Below, piece after piece: positions 54,822 through 64,000 of a DNA stretch of 64,000 nt. Under the pieces are notes generated by a model. It ran no database searches and was not told where the DNA came from. It saw only the letters and a program-made list of their open reading frames with translations. The stretch is from assembly GCA_949361645.1 (NCBI GenBank), contig OX442427.1, positions 5,150,016-5,214,015 on the forward strand. Reading direction: 5' to 3'. Source of the DNA: Spongilla lacustris. Lineage: Eukaryota > Porifera > Demospongiae > Spongillida > Spongillidae. Each line of letters begins with the position of its first letter. The first letter of the stretch is position 1. The position numbers were made by a program, and so were the translations under genes.

Positions 54822-57800
54822 TCATGCAGTTGTTTCTCTCTCGCCCTCAGCAGTGTCACGCATTGCCTGTAACAGAAGTATATGAGTGGTAGATCACTAA
54901 CACATAAGTACATATGAAATACATGTACCTCTTCTAACTGCTTTTTAAGAGTAATGATTTCCATCTGAAGTTGTGCCACAGTAGCAGTATCATTGGATGA
55001 AGTTTTAATGGTACCATCTTGGGTTTCAGCTTGGGTTGATGTTGTGGCCTGCTCAGAATCCTTAGCCCACACCCCATACACCTGCCAGAGGTATAAAGAG
55101 ATGCCAGAGCTTCCATAGTGTGCATTACCGTGTTACCTTAGGTGCAAAGATGAGACACAAGAGAGATGTGTTCCCCAACAGCAAGAGAGCTCCTATGACA
55201 CCATAACTGGTATTCACAGCACTTTGCAGCAATATGCCAATGGCTGCCAGGGCAACAGAGAGCACCACAATACCATATATGGATGCTCCAATCAGCTTGG
55301 AATCATTCAGGTGCTTCAGGTGGACTCCCCGGGTTTCCCATGCAAGGAAAACTCCAACTACCAACAGGCCACCTTTGTACACAAACAGTATACTCAGCCA
55401 CACATATTCATTTGTTGCTGAACACATTTGCACAACCTGAGGCAAAGCTGATCCCTGAAAGATGAGAGTAAATCAGTGTACAATTGTGAACTTAACAGTA
55501 TGGACTGAGAAATTGGCCCCAATCATTTAATATGATATTTTTACGATCATTATAGTGTGTAAAAGCAAATGTGCTACTCCTTCATTTGCATATGCACACC
55601 CTATACACCCTACATCATATGCATTTCCTATAGCCACATAATATATGTATGCATATACCCTACATCATATGCACAGCCTACATGTGTACATGTATACTGA
55701 AGTCACTATGATTTACAACTTACACTTTGTGGCAGTTCATCACTAGTGACTTGAAGCCTGGCTGAAGGCATTGCTGTGACAATGATAAGGAAGATCAGGT
55801 CCAACAGAAGAACACAGCCCACCAGTGCAAACAGAAAGATGTCTTGCAGAAGCTGGGAAGATTAGAAATTCAGAGTGCTATTCCATTGCCAGCAAAATAG
55901 GTCTTAATTTTTTTAATTTTTTTTTTACAATACTTAGCGATACATGAACATGTACATTACAGCTGTGAGACCGATCCCTAGCTCAGTGGCAATGACACTA
56001 TTGCATATTGATATGGACTAGGTTACCTTGGATGCATTAATACATGTACATGTGTTTTGGTGATTGAGATTACCTAAGCACAGGTCACATGCCACATGCA
56101 GGAATCATTGTCAAAGTAAATCTAAACAAGTTTTGATTTTCATTAGAAGGTTATTGACAAGCTGTTGAAAGACACAATGAAGCCACATCACACTATTTAT
56201 TGGACCATTTCCTATGCCTACCATGCATTCTACTATCACTCTAAACCGTGCAAATTCTACACTATCAACAGAGCAATCGCCTAGATAAAATGTAAACTGC
56301 TTCTAGACAAGTTTGTCTCATCAAGTCGTGACCATTTTAGTTTTGCTGCAAAATAATATCTGCTATTACTCCATGTGGCCAGATACAATGCAATCTAACT
56401 TAGCAGGCCTTAAAAGCAGAAAGGTGAAGGTGGAGAAAAATACCCTCTAAATATTTCTATTTTTGATCACGCATCGATGTTATATTGTTATTATAGTAGT
56501 CATTGATTGAGTCACACAGCACATACCTTCTTATGTGTTTTCTTTTGCTTTCTGGCATTATTGAAGATGTAGTAGACCCTCCATGTCTTGACAAATACAG
56601 TGCCAAAGACTAGGGTGAAAGCCAGGCTGGCAATCCAGATTCGTGTCTGCCAACAAACATAAAAACAGGTTTTAGTTTATGAATTACAGTGAATTTGATT
56701 GGCTGCAGAATCACTAATCTTCTTAAGCCAAATAAGTAAGTGTTTTATGCACATCAGAGATTTACAAAACATGCCATTGCCTAAAACAAATGACATCATA
56801 GCTAATTAACCATGACCAATCAATGGATCATCACACAAGATCTGTTCTTGGTGTACACAAATAAATATGAAGAGAAAATCACACCGAACTCTATGCTACA
56901 TGTGATATTGAATAATGTTACTAATCATTACTCAAAGTTTTAGTATTGAAATGTTCACCTGCTTCTCACAATCTGTGCACTAAAACTTCATTGGCACAGA
57001 ATGCGAGTAGAAAGTAAAATGTGCAAGAAGGAGAGGTACAACATGTAAATTGCAGAATGAACAATAACAATAGTTACTGCTTCCTCAATCTCCTTTGATA
57101 TGATGTGGAAGTTCTATATGCACATATATGGAATCGACCTAATTGTACACCATGTACAAAGGTACATGCAAACAGTACACCTGATACTACATGCATATGT
57201 AATGTAAAATATTCTACATGATATACAGTACATAGACTGTACTCATACCTTCACATAATATTTTAATTACAAATGCTAGAGCAAGAGGCTATTGTGTGCA
57301 GTACCATGCAGAGGCTGTTGGTGGTGAAGGGAGAACCAATGCCTTCATCAACTCCAAACAGAATGACATCTATATAGAACAAGATGGCTCCCATGATGAT
57401 CATCACATTCAGATAGGGACTGGAAAGCTTCACAACTCTGTAAAGGAAAAGCTTGAACAGTGGATGATGGTACAAAAATGATTGTACCAACCTTGTCTTT
57501 GCAAATGCCAAATTGAAAATTAGAATTCCCAGTGCAAAAATAATTCCCAGACCAGAGAGCACAGTATAGACTCCAAACAGAGCATGAGAAACATACACCA
57601 CCTCTTTATCTACAGGCACATTATCTAGAGTGGAAGTGATTAAGTGTGTGGATTATACATGTACATGGGCACATTCAACATGATATTCTCATGCATACAT
57701 GGAAATATATTGCTCAATGTATCTTCAAATTGGACTGAACCAGCAGACTGTACAGTTCCAATCAAGTATCCTGTGACACCACCCATACCATCACCTGCAT

Positions 57801-60697
57801 AAAATAGGACATACATGTTCCGGCTAAAAGAACAAAAACCAATAGAGAATTTAAAACTCACTTCGATACTGAAAATACCTAGTCATTCCGATACGTCCAC
57901 CATTGGCATCAAAAGATACATTACCCTATGTCACAATAAACAAATACCTAATCATTCCATTGTGTGCACTATTCAAAACCAAATCATGTCAATGTCAAAT
58001 CATTTATATATGCACAGTGATTAAATGAGTACAAAAGGGCATGTGTACACTGACACATAGATAAATTCCAAATTGCATTTATACAACTTACATGTACATG
58101 CATGGACTGGCCCCCTGAAATACAGTGTACATCTACATGTCCTTATTAAATAACCAAGCATATATAAATAATTCTGATGCATGAACTGTATAATTATACA
58201 TTGAAAGAATTGTACCGTCATTCCTCTAAACTTCAACTTCTTTGCATTTTGATAGATAGAAGCTGCAGTGCTATTGGAGTCATATGCAAAATTCTCCAAT
58301 GCAAAACCTTGTCCTGTGGATAAATAGAAAAGAGTTCATGTATGTAATAAAAAGTTATTACATGGTACAGCAGAGTGCAGCATGTGCACACATACTGCAA
58401 TTTAATGAATCACGTTATTCATTCTTTATCCATACATGTACCCTGTAAGCTGTGTATTAATATATGTAGTTATCAATGCTAGTTTATTATGACACATTTG
58501 TCCATTTTTTTGTGCTAGTCTTAGAATTCATCATTCTGCTTGCAATATGGCTAAGGATTCTGTCTTCACATAAGAGGTATCAGACAGACCACAGGATTCA
58601 ATTCAAGTACATGTAAATGAAACCCCGCCCATACTAAACATTCTGCTTATTATTTGCCCATACATGTATATGTTAGTACGCACTTATGCATACATAAGAC
58701 ATACAGTGTATGCCCTTATGCCCACATGTGTGCAACTTTTGTCATTACCTCTTGTTGCATTTAGGGCAAGCCCAGCCGCCCACACTGCATCCACTATGAA
58801 GGGCACTTGGCTCAGCAATGAAGTATCCGTGGCATGCATGTTGGTAAGCCTCTGCTGTATGATCTGGTCATACTGCGCCCTGGACTGGTACATGAGCATG
58901 CAGGCATGGGCATTGCAATCCATAAAGGTACAGGATTTTCATCAATACTAACCAGTCCCTGGATATCAGTGGTTGTGTTGAGTTCATTGCTGGGGACATA
59001 AGGCTGGTAGTCAATGTAGAAGCTATTCAGCAGCATTGTCTGAATGTCCATGGATGTGCACGCAAGGGGGGAGTAGCCCCCGGGGAGCACCCACCAGCTG
59101 CTAGGGTACCAGGCAAAGAAAATCCAAAGGTATCCATTTTCAGCTGTCATCCCAAGATGATAAGCCTATAAAAGAGAGAAAAAATCTACATGCACATGTA
59201 TCCAGTGACCCATGCATGGTGAATCTATTGTAACCCCATGGTAACCTATGTGGTTATTAGCAGAACTAGTATCATACCTGACACAGTATTTCAGCCGCAT
59301 ATGTTGGGTAGGTATTGACAAAGATAATGCGTCCTGGTGATCCCTGTGAATACAATTATATGTGCTATTTGATCAAAGGCTAATAGAAAATGGCATAACT
59401 CAGGCAATAGCTTATAGTTCTGTGATTGAACCATGCAGCCCTTCATTGGATGAATAGCAAGCTAATAAGTCTTTGAGTTACCAACACTTTCAACATGCTC
59501 TGTTTGGATATAGGCTGAAGTGTCATGTGCAGAGGGGAGAGGGATTGGGAATGTATGGTGGACTGCTGTACATGTAGCTTTTTGCAGCTTTTTCAAAAGA
59601 AATACAAAGACAATCTTGTATAAAAATAAATGCATTCACATCATGTGGGTGCCCTTACACTGAGGCTGTGGACAGCACTCTGTGTGCTTTCTCCAGTGGC
59701 AAAGGTAAACTCTAAGGCAGGTTTTAGATTCAGTGCTTCCAAAGTGCTCTTAAGTCTTGACTGTGTCTGCAAAGCAGCTCAGTTTAAAAGGCTACCGGAA
59801 CTGTTACCTTTTCTCACAGTTGTGAAAATGGCCTCTTGTTGACTGATAACAGCTATATGTGACCAACCAAATTGCAGCATGAGTGCAGCGATTCCAGTGA
59901 CTATGTTGCTGTCTGAAGCAACCGTCCTCAGAAATGTTGGATAAGTTGAGTTGTCCTCCAGTTGAGGGCTAGTGGCAAGGGGTGAGATCTGTGGGTACGA
60001 TTGGATCATTGGAATATCATGAAATGACACAGTCACGCAAATGTCTGACATGTAAATGGACAGTGCAATGTGTAGGAGTACCAGTGTGAATTGTACTATA
60101 AGCACGCCCTTATATCATCTCTCGCACCTGTACAAGGTTCCAGTAAGGGGCAAGGGTGGAAATTGGTGTGCACGCCACGGAGCAGTCCGCCCCTATGATC
60201 AAAATCTTGGAGGGCTGGTTGATGATCTGGTTAAACAGACCTCGTGTTGCAACGGTCCCATCACACTGCGAAAAGGAGGAAAGTCCAGCTGTAATTGTAT
60301 GTGCATGTGGGCAGTATAATACAAAAATGATTGAGGCAATTGCGTGTCGCGATCGGTGATGCCGGGACCAGTAAATTACGTCGTGCCGAAACGGTACGTA
60401 CGTTTTTGTGACAATTTTATTTTTGCAAGCTGTGCCGGCCGGGCTGCACCCGCTTACTTGTGCATCCGTAATACTCGCATTTACGGAGTAGCCTGGTAGC
60501 AGTTGTGAGTTGTTGTTCAATAGCTCTAGAGCTAATTGGAGCCCAGTTAGAAACGCTTCGCCACCAATAAGTTCCGACTGATTTGTGAATACTCCACTCA
60601 GGAATACAGCAAACGTTAGCTGCTTGTTTCCCTTGGCTTCTGTAGTCCTACATCCAGCTGCTGACAGCAGGACAACAATAAACCAAACTCCATTCAT
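54822..60697 (-). CDS. GABA-B-like class C G-protein-coupled receptor, 17 exons, ~786 aa
   Basis: Exons: 60458-60697, 60128-60265, 59818-59988, 59659-59766, 59278-59343, 58953-59165, 58749-58884, 58216-58313, 57862-57925, 57699-57794, 57492-57624, 57305-57437, 56527-56646, 55724-55852, 55137-55454, 54929-55081, 54822-54866. All borders are GT-AG and all phases agree. A signal peptide (MNGVWFIVVLLSAAGC) precedes a Venus-flytrap ligand domain of ~440 residues, with GADCSVACTPISTLAPYWNL at the position of the ligand-contact Ser loop of GABA-B1. Seven membrane helices follow, with the KTWRVYYIF motif after helix 3. A coiled-coil tail (VAQLQMEIITLKKQLEE) ends the protein. No Cys-rich linker is present, as in GABA-B. 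Start choice: an ATG 14 codons upstream (60739) is also in frame, but the signal peptide favours 60697. Ligand not provable. Confidence 0.92.
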
Positions 60698-61982
60698 CTC
60701 TGTACGGTAGCCACGCCCCCATTCGTGTGATGCGGGCATTAACTAGAATCGTTTACGTCACACCTTGAATATCCATTCACCGACTCCATAGATTACTTAT
60801 ATCCGTTCACAATCACGCCTTGCGCAGCATAAACACGTACTAGTTGGTTGCAACTAAATGCATCTCTTTCCGACCCGAGGGACGTAGGCCGCTCCGACTC
60901 GCCCTACGTACCCGTTGTTTTGATGTGCTTGTATAGGACGATGCCCTGATAAAGTTGACCGGGTTAACAAAGGTATTTAATAACATGAGAATGACATTTT
61001 ATCCCTGACAGATTTACAGCATCCGCCCCCCCCCCCCCCTCCCCCTCCCCACGGCATTGCATACCGGTAACATGAGAATGACGATACGATGGTACAATAT
61101 TTATCATATTTTTAAATAACAATTCAGGAATTCAGGAATAGTAGTATAGCCTTTTAGGGATAGCTCGCGTGCCCTTGTCAGTTGGAGTGGAGATAATTAT
61201 GACTAGTCCGTGGATCCACACTGTTCTGGGCCCAGTAAATGTGTGAGTCAGAGACATACATATATACATCAAGACCAACCAGCTGAGGGTCACTTATTGA
61301 AACAGCCGATACCATTGCCAGTACAAGGATGTTTTGGATTGGTGTGGGTGTTCATCCAATGCAGGCGATATTGATAAGCAAAACGTACCTAGTGGGGGCA
61401 CAGCTTGTCCATGCAGTCATCTTAGCCCCTATATATTATGCCGCATATGCTGTTTATTTTAATGGTTTTGTGTAGGAATGCGAATGGCGTCCCACAACCA
61501 AGGAAAGCTGCAGAAATCCTACCAGAAAAAGAAGTAATAATGTAGCTTAAAGTGGTTAATAGAACAATAACCAATTGGCTGTGCAATTGCCCTCTTCAGT
61601 TGTGTATAGTGTACTTTGTACATTCCCCTTACCTTGTGTATCATGATGGAGGGGCTGCATCAAAACATGTTACCACTACAAGGAGCCGGATGGCACTGTA
61701 GGGGAACTGAAATAGAATCATGGCTAAACCCTGGATATCATTATTAAATATGGCCATTTCCTATTGATTTAAAAGTGAATTTGCCTACATGTACTTGTTA
61801 CATTTCTTTGAATGACAACAACAAAAATAATTCTACATGTAGTGAAAACTTGTTATCCATGGCATGGCTTAGTTCCTGACCATTAGGTTTTTTGGGAAGT
61901 GCTATAAACTTCCTCTAGGACATTGATATAAGTAGGGGAACTAGTGAGTCAAGTTAAAAACAGCGCAGTTCTTAAGCTAACA
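60698..61982. other. 5' flank of the receptor gene, no other gene recognised
   Basis: It includes a C tract at 61026-61039. The receptor promoter should lie in its left part. No TATA box was convincing. Confidence 0.35.
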
Positions 61983-62050
61983 TAATAATTATATATATAA
62001 TTTAAATTATATATATAATTATATGAATTTATATATATAAATTATATACA
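61983..62050. repeat. AT-only palindromic run
   Basis: TAATTATATATATAATTTAA and its mirror repeat several times. Likely cruciform-prone, with no coding content. Confidence 0.8.
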
Positions 62051-62130
62051 TATTATGATCTCTGCTGATATCTTCAGCTGTACATTCACATACACCCACT
62101 AGCCATCCTTATTTACCTACATGCTTACAT

Positions 62131-62155
62131 GTACATGTACATGTACATGTATATG
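62131..62155. repeat. Tandem ACATGT run
   Basis: Four consecutive copies of the self-complementary acatgt unit. Confidence 0.9.
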
Positions 62156-62569
62156 TAAACTGCAAGCACAACACATGAGCATACTGCATAATTTTGTCCA
62201 ATTCGTTCCTCAAAGGACAGAAAAATGTATTCATCCTTTCCCCTTACATACTAGCTACCTCTACTCCTCCCCTTACTTACTATTGCCCTTGCTGTCCCCT
62301 TACCTACTATACCTACTACTATACCATCTTTTTACAACAGCCTTACCACTTCACTCCTGACAATTCTGATGATTTCCCTCCATGAATTTATAGGTACAAA
62401 GCAGTTATGATACACTATACTGGTTTTTGGGTTTCTTGTAATTGCACATGTAGAATTCCTAACGTTTAAACGTGCTGTTACACATGGAAATAACAATAAA
62501 ATATCGACCAGTCATGCCACACTTTTCTTACATTTTCCCAATGCCCTACTGGAGCCTCCTCTTTCCTAC

Positions 62570-62781
62570 TACTGTCTCTACTCCTCACAATATCCCCTTA
62601 CCTGCTATTCACCTACTCCTTCCCTTACCTACCACTACCCTACTCCTCCCCATACCTACCACTACCCCTACTCCTCCCCTTACCTACCACTACCCCTACT
62701 CCTCCCCTTACCTACCACTACCCCTACTCCTCCCCACCTACCACTACCCCTACTCTTCCCCTTACCTACCACCTCCCCTTA
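62570..62781 (+). repeat. ~30-bp C/T-rich minisatellite
   Basis: Units of cctactcctccccttaccta followed by ccactacc. A looser relative lies at 62236-62330. Confidence 0.85.
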
Positions 62782-62950
62782 GGATAGAAATCATTACTCT
62801 TAAAAAGCGGTTAGGAGAGATACATGTATCATACATGTGCTTATGTACACGTATTAGTGATCTATGTATAGCTCTTGATGCATACATGTATATTTCTGTT
62901 ACAGGCCAGCAATGTGTAACACTGATGAGCATCAGCGAAAAACAAATACG
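62782..62950 (+). pseudogene. Receptor 3' exon module, copy D (inverted fragment)
   Basis: GAAATCATTACTCTTAAAAA at 62788 matches the end of exon 16. After a ~75-bp intron-like gap ending ctgttacag, a degraded exon 17 (caatg(c/t)gt(g)acactg) follows. Plus strand, opposite to the gene and upstream of it. The exon 15 equivalent is missing, replaced by the minisatellite. Confidence 0.75.
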
Positions 62951-63056
62951 TACTTGGTATGCATTAATTTACATGTAGGTGTGTAGCAGTTATGAACCAT
63001 TTTTTTGTTATAACTGATATCCACATGACAATGTACATTGCATTTTAATATAACAA

Positions 63057-63560
63057 TTAGAGATGTACATGTATACTTTACATTGTAATGGGAACTTCTG
63101 ATGCTCAGACAACAAAGTTATAATGCACCCTCCTTCCCATAGGGGATCAAGTTTTCCTCCTTCCAGGCCATATAGTGATCGATTTAAAAGAAAGTAGCAC
63201 ATCCTCCTGTAATGTCAGGGAATTATTACTACTTGGACCAGCTCACTACCATGAAAATCCAGAGTTGATAAAGACAAATTAAATTGTGCAAGGTACTGAC
63301 TGAGGTGCATTCCCAGCTAGTCTGGGTGTGGTATTGTACCACTGTTAATACCTGTCATATGGTACTTAAAATACCTCAGCCAAGCTAACTAATTTTAAAC
63401 TGATACAACTGAATCTGAACTCAGTGATATAACTGAAACAGATTGCGATCATATCTTCTTCCTTCTATAGCTATAGCAGTAGTACGCAAGTTAGTGGCTA
63501 CAGCCAGCATGGGCTCTCTGTGCAAGAACGTTTATAGCTAAATCACCCAAATGTTATATG
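63057..63560 (+). repeat. 3'-flank repeat of the receptor module, inverted copy
   Basis: ctcactaccatgaaaatcca and ttgtctgagc-type words match the inverse of 50360-50680 and 51830-52130, in the order expected downstream of copy D. Confidence 0.6.
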
Positions 63561-64000
63561 GAAGTCCTCAACAGTATCATGGAGGATGTGGCATCATAAT
63601 GAAAACATTATGTACATGCCAGTGTGCATAGAAAAATATATCAGATCTAGTCAAAGATGTATAGGCATATTAAAAAAAAATTTCAACTTAACAATAATTT
63701 TTGCACCACATGAACAAAATTCTATGTATTCAGTGTTTTTGCCTCATTACTGGTACTATATTTATACACCCACTTACCTTGTGTAAACAACTCCTTAAAG
63801 GTTGTTACTGTTAATTAATGTATAGTTGCAGATTGGGACTTAGTGCCTAGCACTGTATGTCCTTATCAACGAGCTGCGCGCAAGGCCTACTTTTGTGATT
63901 CCTTTCGCCTTTGATCTTAAAACTTCTATGACCAATATAATTTTTGATGTATAAACACATACGTAGGCAACAATCCATAATTGTAATTACCATAGATATC
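63561..64000. other. No gene recognised
   Basis: Unique AT-rich sequence to the window end. Confidence 0.3.

Noticed and set aside
54779..55081. 100-codon ORF as a separate small gene
   Set aside because: It is exon 16 of the receptor read on through its donor and intron into exon 17 in the wrong frame.
57640..57861. Using the acceptor at 57823 for receptor exon 10
   Set aside because: It puts the exon out of phase with exon 9. The next acceptor (tatgcag, exon from 57794) keeps the frame.

Overview
The window looks like invertebrate animal nuclear DNA, most likely from a sponge. The evidence is a many-exon class C (GABA-B-like) receptor gene with short GT-AG introns, a BEN-domain gene and an ankyrin-repeat gene remnant, all embedded in a dense nest of animal-type transposable elements (Ty3/gypsy, BEL/Pao, Tc1/mariner, hAT, MITEs, fold-backs) and long tandem arrays. 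The sponge assignment is inference from gene style, compact introns and the many TACATGTA words; no marker gene is present. There is no sign of bacterial gene organisation.

Layout. 1.4-6.4 kb: a Ty3/gypsy LTR element with identical LTRs, a textbook -1 frameshift site at the gag end and a damaged pol. 6.6-9.7 kb: ends of TA-target elements, a 767-bp TIR element that splits a tandem duplication, and a fold-back. 9.7-16.4 kb: two nested TA-target elements. The outer one has ~610-bp inverted arms and sits inside a 22-bp minisatellite. The inner one has Tc1/mariner-type ends and contains a broken DD34E transposase, a 1.1-kb minisatellite and a twelve-exon BEN-domain gene facing the transposase. 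16.4-17.6 kb: the rest of the 22-bp array. 18.4-28.1 kb: a MITE, a (CA)n tract, and an 8.3-kb hAT-type shell with a perfect 8-bp target duplication. The shell carries a relic of the hAT dimerisation domain and a 6.1-kb BEL/Pao element. 28.2-29.0 kb: a 20-bp minisatellite. 29.5-38.4 kb: a giant palindrome with ~3.3-kb near-identical arms around inverted ~140-bp arrays. 38.5-45.0 kb: a fold-back split by a second, very young BEL/Pao element. 45-48 kb: a gypsy 5' remnant, two ankyrin-repeat exons and a TA-target MITE. 48.5-54.5 kb: three C-terminal fragments of one reverse-transcriptase-type element, interleaved with two extra copies of the last exons of the receptor gene. 54.8-60.7 kb: the receptor gene on the minus strand, 17 exons and about 786 codons, all splice phases consistent. 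62.8-63.5 kb: an inverted fragment of the same 3' exon module, upstream of the gene.

How it fits together. The one clearly intact host gene is the GABA-B-like receptor. Its 3' module (last transmembrane block, coiled-coil tail, terminal exon) has been duplicated downstream at least twice, and one copy keeps a fully open 106-codon exon followed by an early stop. The BEN gene is complete as modelled but lies between Tc1-type ends, so it may be transposon cargo. The LTR elements look young (identical or nearly identical LTRs, intact 4-5-bp target duplications), yet each carries one or more coding lesions, some next to A or G runs. These lesions could be real decay or assembly errors.

All exon models were made by eye from splice consensus and reading phase. 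No database search was possible.
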